Part shown: positions 21,235 through 34,600 of the stretch, in pieces | Position numbering within the stretch: the first letter of the stretch is position 1 | How the letters are laid out: each line of letters starts with the position of its first letter | Assembly (NCBI GenBank): GCA_025617745.1 | Contig: CM046869.1 | Coordinates: 1,572,823-1,636,822 of the forward strand | Direction: 5' to 3' | DNA length: 64,000 bases | DNA from: Heliocidaris erythrogramma | Taxonomy: Eukaryota > Echinodermata > Echinoidea > Camarodonta > Echinometridae | Translations under genes and position numbers: made by a program | The notes under the pieces: model-generated | What the model was told of the DNA's origin: nothing | Seen by the model: only the letters and a program-made list of their open reading frames with translations | The model's database searches: none

Positions 21235-22235
21235 TAACGAAAGTAACATCATTCATCCCAACTACGGCTAAGGCGATTTTGACACGTTTTTGAAAATGAA
21301 AGTATTCAATCATCCACCAATGTCCACGATTTCATTTTCGTGAGCAGCCTATCAATTAGAAGAGGAAATGTTTAACTACCATGCCATTATAATATATTTT
21401 AAGGCCACCGCACACCTTACAATCAGAATTACTATCCGATTTCAGAATAAAATGTAATATCATTTGACAAATCATTTAAAAACGAAATATATTTTTGATT
21501 GAGTCATGCATTTCTAGTCGGTGAAATGGTCAAATCGGCTCCGAGTCGTAGTGACGTCACAAAAATCCTACGACTGCCTACGATTTGAAACTAATTTGCC
21601 CCTATTCTCTGTAGAAAGCTGATAGCTCACCAAACCCCTATGTTGACTATTCATATTACTTTTCAGAAGCTGAATATGATAGATATAATTTGTTAAAATG
21701 CCAATATTTAATGCCATAGCGATTTATTTCACAAATCGGATCGCAGACCGATCGTAATGTGGCCTTTACTACTTGGTTGTTAAGATAAAGAGACTTCAAT
21801 AATTTATGGGGTTGTTTTTCCTCACACTATATAATAGGCGATGTGAAAAGGATATGTTTATATTCAATATTAATTCCGAATGCAATGAATAAAAATTCTC
21901 ATCAGATTGATTAACTGATTCACAATGTGTTTGATTTATTTTTCAATGTTAATATAATAATATTATTATATATTATGATTGAACTCCCCGTCACCACGAA
22001 CCATTATTTTGTGACTGTCAATATCGTAACTCCAGGCGGTACTATGGGCCACATAGTTTATGGCGGCTTGTCTGTGCTTTGTCTCTCCCAGATGCTGACA
22101 TTAGACTCATGGTGGCTTCATCCTTTTTGATGCCTGCCACGTGTACGTGTTCTTTAGAAAAACAAAACAAAAAAGCAAACAAACACGTTCATGTCAACTC
22201 GAATAGTATACAAATATATACTAGCATAAAAGGGT

Positions 22236-22342
22236 CTGGCTGAAAATATGGTCCCCGAGGTGACGTGAACCAAGACTATTTTCATGAGGGGCGCAGGCCC
22301 GAAGGAAAATGGTCGTCTTCACCTCACCGAAGGTACCATATT
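22236..22342. repeat. Imperfect palindrome
   Basis: AAAATATGGT then CCCGAGGTGA on the left is matched in reverse by TCACCTCACCGAAGG then ACCATATTTT on the right. The centre holds GAAAATGGTCGT against AGACTATTTTC. This fits a small foldback MITE. Confidence 0.6.
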
Positions 22343-22438
22343 TTAACCAAAGACTTCAATGTAGGCAGTATATATAATGACGAGTATACTAAGTCATAGT
22401 AACATTAGCAAACTTGAGATATACATGTAGGGGAAAAA

Positions 22439-22605
22439 TGAATTATTCGAATTCTTAACTAACCAATACGCTTAGCCTGGTAATGATAGGCCTTGAAATA
22501 ATAACATCCCGGGGTAACATCAACAACTTGGAGTTATAGCGGGAAAAGACATTATTCGAATTCTATACTAACCAATACGCTTAACTTAATGGTGATAATA
22601 GCCAT
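22439..22605. repeat. Pair of direct repeats
   Basis: ATTATTCGAATTCT followed by ACTAACCAATACGCTTA occurs at about 22442 and again at about 22551, some 110 bp apart, with diverged sequence between. Confidence 0.6.
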
Positions 22606-23514
22606 TTACAATGGATACATATCAAGAATAGTACGGAAAAGGAATACAGATTTAAGGAGAAACGAGGAGTCAGGATCAAGAAAGAGAGATGAGGGTATAT
22701 GGAAAAGCAAGAGACAAGAGGACAAGAGGAGAGAGAGAGATATGAACACGAAAGGGAGTACAAAGAAAAGAGAGTGAAACGGTATATTTCTGTGGAGGAG
22801 AGAGAGAGATAATATTTGTTGCAGGCAACATTAATATTAAAGGTTCCTCATGCATAAAGATGAAATAAATGATGTAAAGTATCCTAACCTTCATTACTAA
22901 CATATACAAATATTTAAGGGCAATTCCAAGGTATTGTCTCATATACACGTTACCAACATCATCATAAGTTTTAGTATACCCGAAAATTCTTTAAAGTTGA
23001 TAGCCCTGCTACACCTTTAATCAGACCAAATGAACAAAAATAACACTTGAGATATTAATTTTTGTTTAGATTTCTGTATTCTTGGTAACGTGTGGAACAG
23101 CAAATGACGAAATATCTTGAAATCGTCATTAATCATTAAACATGGCATCGTATATATTCCATGATCCTATGTATGAAAATGCTAAATAAAATTAATTTAA
23201 TTAATCTTGTATGCTATCTCTTAGAAAACAGTGTCACGAAATAACCTTTGACATGACCGGTTGGGCACACCAATTTACAGAAGAAAATCAATTTTCTACT
23301 ATACGTTGTATTTCAAAAACAAAAATGCCAATTTTTTGTGTCCTTTTTTTCTTGTTGTATCACATATAAAAAATAATAACAGTAGATAACCAGGAAATGT
23401 TCGGAAATAATTATGAAAACATTGAAAATAGTTCCAATTGCATAACACCAAATTTCTATGCGCTTTGTCATTGCATTCAATTGCTATTTCGCACAAGCAG
23501 TGAACGCTCTCCAC

Positions 23515-23732
23515 TTTTTTTTTTTTTTTTTTTTTGGGGGGCGGGATACCAGACAGTGGACTTGAAACACATCGAAACACTAAAAATTCACATCTTTCCC
23601 ACTTATACGCCTGTGTAGATATGAGCAAGCCATATATGAGAGCAAGCCATGCCAAGAACATAATTGCCTTGACAGGGTTCAAACCCACGACCTTTACATA
23701 TCCAGTCATGTGTTAAAGCCACTCGACGATAT
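23515..23732 (-). mobile_element. tRNA-derived SINE with A-tail
   Basis: On the minus strand the unit begins with a tRNA-like head. Its A-box-like TCGTCGAGTGGC is near 23725 and its B-box GGTTCAAACC near 23680. An unrelated body and a tail of about 21 A (the T run at about 23513-23535 on the plus strand) follow. This architecture is that of a Pol III SINE mobilised by a LINE. The head cannot form a full cloverleaf that I could confirm, so it is not called as a tRNA gene. Confidence 0.65.
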
Positions 23733-24241
23733 CCCTTACAAAAATATCTAAAGTATACAAACCAAAAAAAGTAATGGTATTACGAAGTGTCTTCAATATG
23801 ACGCCTGTGTGAGCTTCATCATCACCGTGCATTAACATCTGGGCCATTAATTGTAACTCTGCTATCAATGGCAACTACCATGGTAACATCACTCAACAGC
23901 CAATCAAAATCAAGGTTTCCATGGGAGTTACCATTGATGGCAAAGTAACCGTTAATGGTAAGTTTTATGCAACGGGGGCCTGATATGTCTTTCGGCGTGT
24001 GTGTGTCTGCGGTGTTTGAGTGTGTATGGATCAAGAGGTGTAGTCGGGTGGTTTAATAGTCTAGTAGTAAGAGTAGTTAAATAATTATATCTCCAAAACG
24101 CTTATAGACATCGTAGATGTACTTATTATGCGTTGTATAATCCATCTCATTATTATATTGTAACTTTGTTTGCGAGGGTCTGAAGGGCGCCAGAGTTATT
24201 CGGTCTGGGTAGGTGCCAAAGCCAATTTCTGTAGTTTAACT

Positions 24242-24248
24242 TATAAAA
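24242..24248 (+). promoter_or_regulatory. Candidate TATA box of the FReD gene
   Basis: TATAAAA lies 120-126 bp upstream of the proposed start codon, which would allow a 5' UTR of about 95 bases. No other promoter element was identified. Confidence 0.35.
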
Positions 24249-24367
24249 AGGATTGTGAATATAGACATTAAGGTGGCGGAATAAATGTTGCGCTTTGAAG
24301 ATCATCTTTTTCAAAATATTCTGAATTTTACCACAGCGTCACGTTTATTTCAACTCAAGCTCTCGTT

Positions 24368-24434
24368 ATGGAAATAAAATTTAGATGTAGAGCTCTCGTT
24401 GCCATTGTCAGCTTTATTGTGCTGTTAAACTATG
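24368..24434 (+). CDS. FReD gene exon 1 (signal peptide)
   Basis: Codes for a signal peptide with a hydrophobic core ([12 protein letters not shown]). It ends in phase 1 at TATG followed by GTAAGT. The next exon restores an alanine codon, so the mature protein probably starts near AMKTPSQ. Confidence 0.75.
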
Positions 24435-25619
24435 GTAAGTAGAATATTGAGTTTGAATATTACATCCAGTTTTTTAACAAACCTCTCGTAATGGCCTTCC
24501 GCTGGGAAAATGGTATTTGACATGTTGTTCCACCATTATATTTTGTAAATTTGATGAAAATATATGCCCCGGTACATCCCCAAAATTTATTGAATTTAAA
24601 CAGTGAATGAAAGCCCAGGGTGGCAGATAAGCGTTACATGTTAGTAAACAAAGAAGCTTGATGGGAGGAATTTTAATTTGTAAACAAATTTTTAGGCATT
24701 TTACTCCCAGTGTTAAAGATCGTATGCTCGATCTGTAATGAAAAAACACAAGTCAGAAAAAATTGGAACCAGCGGGACTCGAACCTGTCATCTACTGCTT
24801 GCCGGGCAGCGACTTAACAACCAGGCTATTCTGGTTCACGGCCAAGTCACGATGAACTGGAATCAAATACCCAAGATCCTCTTCTTAACACTGGGAGTAA
24901 AATGCCTAAAAATTCGTTTACAAAGCCTTACATGTGTTTTGCAGTGTCGGGCGGATAAGCAACACTTTAATTCTGTTGAATAGAATTCCCGCCGTTAACG
25001 GAATTTCCTTAAGATTTGCGTCTACTATAGGCGTAATTCACAATGCATTACCAACTTGTTTTCTTTGCAATGAATTGTTAATTTTGAAAAGCAATGGCCT
25101 GTCAGAAATCAAATCAATTATTTTAGACATGTTAGAATAGGAATGGCTGATTGTTTTCGGAATAAACATGCAAGCTATTCCTATTATCAGGATCATGGGA
25201 GAGATTTGACCTATTATGAAAATCGATTAACTATAAATTACATTTGCTACACTAATTGATATCAAACAGGCTTGTGCAAAAGTACTGGATCAAAAGGCAG
25301 CTCAAAGCAAAAATTTCAATGCAGGACTATCAAGTTAAAGGATTAGCACCTTTAAACAATTAATATTAATCCTTCAGACATGTAAAGTCCATCACACACC
25401 TCAACTTATGACTATGACCATATATTTTAAAAAAAAAAAAACATTTAATTGCCACACTTTACACACAAAAAAAATAGATGTTTAGGAAATAGGTACTGGG
25501 AGGAAAATATTCCTTATTGCTTCAGAGCATTTTCATGGCAGCTAGGATAGAGCCAGTGAAATGCCTGTACTTTCCACAATAACACTTTAAAACTCTTTTT
25601 TTTTAAAGTAGAAAAAAGA

Positions 25620-25672
<53 letters not shown>

Positions 25673-28600
25673 GTTTAGGCTTAATTGTTTTTTTCATATT
25701 CTTTTCAGTTTGTATTTCAGCTATGAAAACGCCCTCTCAGATCGGACACGATAGTGACGGTTGCGAACCAGTCATTCAGGCCGGGAAGGAGGTTCCTCAA
25801 AAGATGACATACCGTGCAGATTACAAACGCTCATACGGAAAGCCTGGAAACGAGTCTCAGCTTCAGCGGAAGCATTGTGAAAACGGTAAGATATCATCAT
25901 TTGCATGGTATCCAATGATGTCAGGAGACATTCAATACCGACTTCGTCCTTAAAGCATACATAATCTGACTTCGTTAATATTGAGAGAACATTAATCATT
26001 CTTTTCAAGAATAATGTCGCTTTTAGGTTAATATGCCTAAAGTATCCATAACGAGTTTATAAAACTGACATTTGGTATTACAGCTGTGAAACTGAAACTT
26101 TAGCCTTATAAACCCAAAATGTCTTCTTAACAAATATTCAAAACTACCCAAAACTTAGGTCAAAAGAAACGGCGGTCAGTAAATTCCCCTGACTAACAGC
26201 GAAAGCATCTCTGATGTGCAAAATGATGGTTCCAGAATGTCAATAAATGCGCGGGGGAAAAAGAAGAAGAAGAGATATACAGTTAACAACAAAATTATTC
26301 ATACCCCTTGGAAAATTCTATTTTTTTGCATTTTTCCTAAAAATGAATGGCTAACTGAATTTAATTGCACATCACTTGAATACATTTAGTATCATCTGCA
26401 AATTAATGCTATTTCTGGTTTCAGCTCATTTGCATAACAATAAAAAAGGTGAATTATCCAAACTGGGTGATGTTCAAAATTATTCATACCCTTGGTGATC
26501 TATTGACTTTGTCAATCAGTATGAATCCAGATCTTGTGATTAATGCTCGTAACACTTTCGTCACACTGTCACAATGCTTCTGGAGGTCTCTACTGAGATA
26601 TCAGGCCAATACCTGGTCTCCAATGGCCCAATCTCCTTGAGGATGTTGTCCACACATGCCATCACCTGGTCTTCAGGGGATTCGATGGATTTAAAGCAGA
26701 TTTTGTGTTTGCAGGTGGTGTAGTTTTAGACGTCATGAGGATAGGACTATGATATTGATATTTTCGTTAATATTCCTTACATTTTGATGACAATTCTGTA
26801 TCTAAGTTGAAACAAAGCACTCTTCCTGGAGAGACTTCCCTAGAGGCATTCACTGTTGCTGTCAAGGGAAGGTATTTCCTGATACTTTTGTTCCATTATT
26901 ATTAAGAATGTTTAAGGAGGCCATGGTAGTTGTCTAAAGGTTGGATGGTGCCAATTTTATCAGTTTATTCAGTTACACTGATTGACACATTTTTGATATG
27001 GACACCTGCAAGTGGGTACTCTAGTGAAGCTTAAAATACTGATCTTTATGTTCCAGTGCACTGTCAAAGTGGTAGCATTTTGTGCACTGCAGCTGGTAAC
27101 ATGGAGGGCATATGGTATAAATTTGGTTTACATTCATTTTGATATCAAGGATTGTAGCTTTCATACCAAAGATACAAAGAATATACCATATGAAGATTGA
27201 TATACAGTAATCATATACAGTAACTCAAAGGTTACATACTGTTATTCATGGTGACCTGACGTTAGAGTCATGCAATGACTTTAATATCACCAACATGGCC
27301 TTCCTGAGCACTCTGATTAAGAATGGGGCCAATGAATAAAGGTGAACCCTCCCACAGGCAGTGCAAAGGGAAGGGCTCTTCAGGAATGGTGCTTTGCTTC
27401 ATAAGTAGATACAGAATTTTCATTAAAATGCATGGAATAAATGACCGAAAATTTCAATATCATAGTCCTGTCATCATGAAGTCGATAACTGCATCACCTG
27501 TAGGACACGAAATCTAATGAACTCCCTGAAGGTCAGGTGAAGGCATGTGTGGACACATCCTCAAGGAGATTGAGCCATTGGAGAACAGGTACTGGCCTGA
27601 TATCCCAGCAGAGACCCCTCCGGAAGCCTTGTGACGGTGTATTAAAATAAAGTGAATTACAAGCATTAATCACAAGGATCGGATTCATACTGATTGACAA
27701 AGTCAATAAATCACCAAGGGTATGAATAATTTTGAACATCGCCCAGTTTGGATAACTCACCTTTTCTATTGTTATGCAAATGAGGTGAAACCGGAAACGG
27801 CATTCATTTGCAGATGATAACTAAATGTATTCAAGTGATGTGCAAGTAACTTCATTTAGCAATTGACTTTTAGGAAAAATGCAAAAAACTATAATTTTCC
27901 AAGGGGTATGAATAATTTTATTGTTAACTGTAGGAAGAAGATGAACGCGAAAAGGGGGTAATATATTTAACTTAAAACGTATCCTTCTTTTAGAAGTCGT
28001 AATTCTCTGTTGTAATTGTTTTTCCGATGTTGCAAAGCCGTTATGGTTAGGAATTTCACTTATAGCGTATGACTGATTTACTTGAAAGGCAATGATAAAG
28101 GGAAGTTGTATTTATGTCATTTAATGTATAATTATAAATTATAATATTTTTAAAAGAAAGTGTCTCTTGAGAAAAGCCAGGAAATTGCAGTTTGTTCTTT
28201 CTAAACTTGAACCCTGGTTGTTGATGTGCTTAATTGCGCGGTATTGTGCAGCTTTTCTAAATTGTATCTTATCTTTTACTGCATCGATTATTATTTAAAG
28301 GCAATTTATACATGCTTTTTTCATGCGCATACGATGTGAAAAATCAATTAAAAAAAATCGGCATATAAATGCAATTTTATATTTTTTACTTTAATGGAAA
28401 ATTATTTTAACAAATAGTATTTTTCACATGCCAATCGTAAGCAAGTCACGAAATATCACCTTCCTTCTGGTAATTAAAAACCTTTTATCCCTTTATTACT
28501 GTCAAACAGACATGCAAAGATCCCCTTCAATATTTCCTGGACAACCACACGACTGCGCTGAAGTCAAAGATAGAGGGATGAATGTCAGTGGTATCTATGG

Positions 28601-31600
28601 CATCTACCCCGGTAGGCCTCTCAACGTCTACTGCGACATGGAAAAGGATGGCGCTGGGTGGACAGTGAGTAGGTGCATGGGGATGTGAAGCGGAGGTAAC
28701 CACGAGTCATCAGCTTGTGGACCATAATTATACTGCGGGGTTCGAATCCCTGCCACATCACTGTATTTTAATGTCTTTGGCAAGCCATTAATTTACATTT
28801 GCCGCACTCTAATTTATACATTTTCGAGGTGAAGTATAAATGGGTGCCCGGTAGGAAGAAATTCCTTAAATGCTTTAGCGCCTCAGTGATCATGACAGCT
28901 AGGCTAAGTCAGGAGTAATAAATAATTGCAGGGCCCTTAGGGAGACAGTTTCAAAAGGTCCAAGACACAGATAGCCCACGAGGCCAACAAATCATATAAA
29001 TACATAAACAAAGGTAGCACTCCCAAAAAGATGGTGAAAGAAGGAAAACCAAAGAAATATATCACAAATATAGAAGAGAAGAGGGTATAAAACAATGGTA
29101 TATTGACCCCTCTGAAAAGTGACCAGAAGAGCTCCATGCGGCCGACAGGTACCGATACCGACATTGTACGCCTTGTTGGCCGTCGCTTTAGTGTAAAAAT
29201 GGCTAGAAGACTTACGAGACCAACATTTTTCATGCTTTTGGACTCGTTTGCTGTCGGGCTTGCGGGCCGTCGGCTTCAAATTGGAGCTAATCTTGCTACT
29301 TGTCGGACGTCCCTAAGATTTGCAGCCGATCAGGCATTTTCTATGAATAGGCCCCAAACACCACTATTTTCAATTAAACTACATGTATAATAAGTATGAT
29401 TTTTGGAAAAGGATCAGGAAGATTTATCCCTTTGGAATTTTCATTCAGTATGATATTGCAACGTCTTCAAAAGTCGGATCGCCGTAGGATCGTATATGTT
29501 TTCACGGTGGACTTTAAAAATGTAGATACGAAGGGAAAGCGTATAATAATAGCTTTTTCTTTCATAGCGCCTTACCGGTTACAATGTAACCGACCAAAGC
29601 GCTTACAGCATTATTACCCCGGTCACTGGATTCAGTTGCGATTCTGCACATTACAGTGCACATTCTCCACTCCTCTGGGGAGCATTCCAGCCAGTCGCCT
29701 GTTTCCAAGCGCGCACATGCTAATCCAAGCACAATGACGTTCGCATCCTCCCGGGTACCTATTTGACACCTGGGTGGAGAGGAGCAATGTATATAAAATG
29801 CCTTGCTCAAGGGCATAGTGGTATGCCTCCACTACAGTTCAATTTCCCCTTTGTCCATTCATAGGTCATCCAACGAAGGACGGACGGTTCCGTGGACTTC
29901 TCTCGAAATTGGTTGGAATACAAAAACGGCTTCGGAAGCGTCTCTTCCGAACACTGGCTTGGGAACCAAAATATTTATCATCTATCAACCCAGAAGTCTT
30001 ACGAACTACGTCTCGATATCGAAGTTTTTACTGGGCCAACCCATTATGTAATTTACGATTTTTTCAACTTGGGAAATGAGACCGAAAATTACAAGCTGAC
30101 ACTGGGCGGTCTCTTTCGCAGTAATGCCGGTAATTCCTTTGATGATGATGATAATAATAATAATAGTAATACTATGTTAAAATGAATGTAATGAATTAAC
30201 TTAATCAACTGCATAACAATCATAAAACTAGTAAAGAAAAGGAAAGCATTATGGTAGGCCTTAGTAGTATCTACTAGGGAAATAAGTGGTAATCAAATCC
30301 ATATACATAAGCTATGAATTATAGAACATATACGTTTTATTTAATTACATCAAAATTATAAGCCTAACAATATCAACAGTTCAAAAAGCAAATCAATACA
30401 ACATTAACATAATTGATTCTTGAATAAGGAGGTCATGAGTGCTGTTGGTGCAGTACGAATGCCGAGGGGGAGAGAGTTCCAGAGGGTGTGTGCATTGAAG
30501 ACGAATGAGCTATTGCCGTAGTACTGGGTATGGAAACGAGGAACTTGGAGGAGAATCTTGAAATGAATTCGTTTGCTTATAGGGAGCCAGTCGAGGTTAC
30601 TAAGAAAGGGTGGGGATCGTCAAGTCTATGTATTAAAATTAATGAATCAAAAAGTGAAAACAGTATTTCTTTATGATATGAACGTAGTTTATATAGTACA
30701 CCAATATTTTTTGCTAATTTATTACAAACAAAGCCAGTGTGTTGGTTCCATGTTAATTTCTCATCTATTGTTACACCAATGAATTTAACATGTGTTACAT
30801 GCTCTATATGTGTGTCTTTAATAGTTAAACAAACTGCATCACGATTTACATTCTGATTAGAAAATATCATAAAGTTAGTTTTCTTTAAATTCAAAACAAG
30901 TTTATTAATTTCTAACCATAATACAACTTTATCAAATCCAGTTATGAATTGTTGTTCAAGCATATTAATGTCTGTATCGGACATAAACACACTAGTATCA
31001 TAGGCATATAATATCATTTTTGATTTATGAGAAACATTACACGTATCATTGACATATAATATAAACAGCAAGGACCCAAAATCGAACCTTGAGGTACACC
31101 ACATGTAACTGTCTTAAGTTCAGACTTAAAACCATTTATATATATACAAATTGTTTTCGTTTGCTTAAATAACTTTGGAACCATTTATGAAAAACACCTC
31201 TTATACCGTAGCGATACAATTTATCTAATAAGATAGTATGATTAAGTAAATCAAAGGCCTTAGAAAAGTCCAGAAATAATCCGATAGTAAATTCTTTTTA
31301 TTGAAGACAGTTAAAACTTTATGTGGAAATTCAATGACAGCAAAAGATGTGGAATATTTTGGCCTAAAACCAATGAAACTGATTATCACTAATTATATGG
31401 CACTTTTGTAAAAAACCCATTAAACGAGTAAAAATACATTTTTGCAAGAATCTTAGAAAATGTAGAAAGCACAGATATTGGACGATAATTTGACATATCT
31501 TCTTTTGCTTCATTTTTATAAATGGGAATCACCTTTGCAACTTTTAGACTGTCCGGGAAATTCCCTTGGTTATTGATAAATTGAATATTGCACATAATGG

Positions 31601-34600
31601 AAAACATAATACATGAATGACTCTTTTAGACTTTTGTCATTTTTAAGATTACATACAATATCAATTATGTCCTTAGGTGTACATGGTTTAAAGAAATTAT
31701 TTATTTGTATGTTACTCAGGTAGTCACCAGATATTTTACATAATGCAGAAAACTGGTTAAAAGCACAACGTATTGTATCTTTTCCCGTAACTTAAATATC
31801 ATTGCACTTAATAGAAGTTGGCAAAGATTCTTCCTGGAACCTACACCCAACATACCATTAATTATATTCCAAGTATTTTAGTATTACCCGCAGCTAATAC
31901 AAATTTATGTTTAAAATATTCTTTTTTCGCATCTTTTATTTCTTCAATAACCTTATTTCTGAATTGTTTATATTTCAAATGCCGATATGATGTTGGATTA
32001 TTAACATATTTTTTTATAAAGTAAACACTTCTTATTGCATAATTTACGTAAAGATGAAGTAAACCAAGGCTTATGTTTAAATTTCTTTTTACATACAATA
32101 CGTTTGATCGGAAAACAACCATTATATATAGTTTGAACCTTATCAATAAAGTTATTGTATGCTATATTTGGATCATCATCAAAAATATCCCAACAAGTAT
32201 AACTAATTTCATGTACAATTTTACAATTGTACAATTTTAGGTAATCGATTCACTGGAAGATTATTTATGGAAAACACAGGAAAATGATCACTAATATCTG
32301 CTAAAAGGACACCAGAGAACTCTTGATCAAGTACATTTGTAAAAATGTTGTCTAATAAAGTTGCAGATTGAGGTGTAACACGTGTTGGATTATGAATCAA
32401 AGGATACAAGGAGTTCATCATACATACATCTAAAAAGTTATTTACATGTTGGCAAGACTGAACCTTTAATAAATCAAGATTGAAATCTCCACTTAAATAT
32501 ATATATTTATTTTCAACATTTATAGTATGTAAAAGGTTATGTATAATTTCAATAAAAGACTGGACTGACTGATTTGGTGGACGATAAACAACACCGACAA
32601 TAATATTATTGCGATTAAAATTTTGTATCTCGACAAATAAAGATTCAACGGTAGAATTATTTGTATCTAAGTCAGTTCTTGATATGAATTGTAAATCATT
32701 TTTAATATATAAGCCAACACCACCTCCTCTTTGTGTCTCTCTACCATTAACTAAAAAAAGTATAACTATCGATATTGAAAAATGGATCATTTACCCTAAT
32801 CCATGTTTCAGTAATGGCTATGGTAGAAAATTGAACATCAAGCATATCAAGAGTAGATACCATGTTATCAAAATTCCTGTGTAAACTTCTACAGTTCATA
32901 TGGACAGTAGAGAATCTTTTATGCACATTGTCAGGAGAACATAAATCATAATTGTGAGTATTAAATTCGTCAAGAGTATAAAAAGACTGAGTAGGCCCAA
33001 ATTGTTCATCTTCCAAAGTTAATGGAGATAAATATTGTGAAATAAATCTCAGAATACCACCCCTGATTAAAATGACTGTGTACAGCATGAATGAGATAGG
33101 TCAAGTTCTAAGAATCGAACTTCAAATCAGAGCGTCTTCATAGTTGTTTAAACCGGGATAGTAGCGGGGTACTCTGTTTTGGTATCCCGTCTGTAGTATT
33201 CCCAGAATGACGGCAACATATAAAGAGCAATATTGAAGAAAATGCGATATCTGCTCTCAGGTATAATTACTTGAGTCACGAGTAAAGAGCTCACGACTTC
33301 AAAAGATAATCATGATAACGAAGATCCCCCAAAATGAGTAGGGGGGGAAATAGTTTTTACAAGATTGATCTTCGTATATCACGACGTAATAAAACTGTAA
33401 AAAATGTTAGAAAGAAGAAAGAATGCAAGCATCACAACGGAAAGAACGTGACAAAAACATAACGAACGAAGAATGAAGTAAGAAAAAAAGGTAAAAAAGG
33501 TACATTTTAAAAAGCTGGGAAGCGAAAAGGGTTACCGAGAGGATGAAGGCATATGGCACACGGAAGGGGAAAACGGTATAAAAAGGAAAACAGAGGACAG
33601 GAGGGATAAAGAGAGTAGGGGCATGTGAAACCTAATTCCGTGTTCAACTATTTTGTTCTGAAAGATGCCAAACGTGTTGTGCACGTATATCAGATTTGTA
33701 ATTCAGGGCATTCACGTCAATCTTCTTTTTTTTTTAAAGATAAGTAGAATTCGTTAATCTACCACTGATTTAAAAAAAATAAACCAAACTTTCTTTCATT
33801 TTACAATAAATTTTCAACAAAAATGTGGATTACCATTGCGAACAATTTCGCGGGTTTTTTTTGTTCAATTCTATTTCGCAATTAAAAAAACCCCAAATCG
33901 AAACCAAAACAAAGAAATTGATAATTATTGGTAACAGTTTGATGAATAGTGACTAGCACCCTCTCTAATAAACACCTTCACTTTAGGGGAAAAATAGTTT
34001 TTACAAGATTGATCTTCCTATATCACGACGTAATAAAACTGTAAAAAATGTTAGAAAGAAGAAAGCGTGTGAGGATCACAACGGAAGGAACGTGACAGTA
34101 ACATAACGAAGAATGAAGTAAGAATAAAAGGTAAAAAAAGTACATTTAAAAAAGCTGGGAAGCGAATAGGGTTACCGAGAGGATGAAGGCACATGGCACA
34201 CGGGAGGGAAAAACGGTATAAAAGGGAAAACAGAGGACAGGAGAGATAAAGAGAGTTTAGGGGCATGTGAAACCTAATTCTGTGTTCAACTATTTTGTTC
34301 TGAAAGATGCCAAACGTGTTGTGCACGTATATCAGATTTGTAATTCAGGGAATTCACGTCATAAGATTGCTATTATCCTATTTACATGTTTTCAAAAAAT
34401 GGGCTCACTGGAATTGATTTCTTTTAGTGAATGAACACTATTACTTTTCCGCAAACGCAATTGGTTATGATGGATTCAAGTGTGCGTGTGTGTGTGTGCG
34501 CGCGTGTGTGTTGCTTGCGCATTTTTTAAAAGGAAAAAAAATCAGAGAAGGAGAGGAAATGCCCATATACATGTATATGTTTGACAGAAAAAAATAAGCT

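Larger units (their letters stand above)
21240..24240. other. Intergenic sequence with scattered small repeats, no gene
   Basis: About 3 kb without a supported gene. It includes the palindrome at 22236-22342, a pair of direct repeats at 22439-22605, purine-rich sequence at about 22620-22810, a SINE-like unit at 23515-23732, and a decayed unit at about 23840-23985. The last ends in AAGTTTTATGCAACGGGGGCC and resembles one end of the MITE at 61230-61388. Confidence 0.45.

Noticed and set aside
23299-23709. 136-residue minus-strand frame
   Set aside because: It runs through the SINE and its A-tail, giving a lysine run; not a protein gene.
24750-24860. Genuine tRNA gene
   Set aside because: The sequence has A/B-box-like motifs and a possible GGC anticodon loop, but lacks a proper seven-base acceptor stem and the usual U33. 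It occurs in repeated elements, so it is called tRNA-like.
26449-27760. Mirrored frames beginning with YPNW in the Tc1-like element
   Set aside because: The same sequence in both inverted arms; no transposase DDE motifs.
28992-29390. Overlapping frames on both strands in FReD intron 3
   Set aside because: They lie in an intron, show no family features, and read equally long on both strands.
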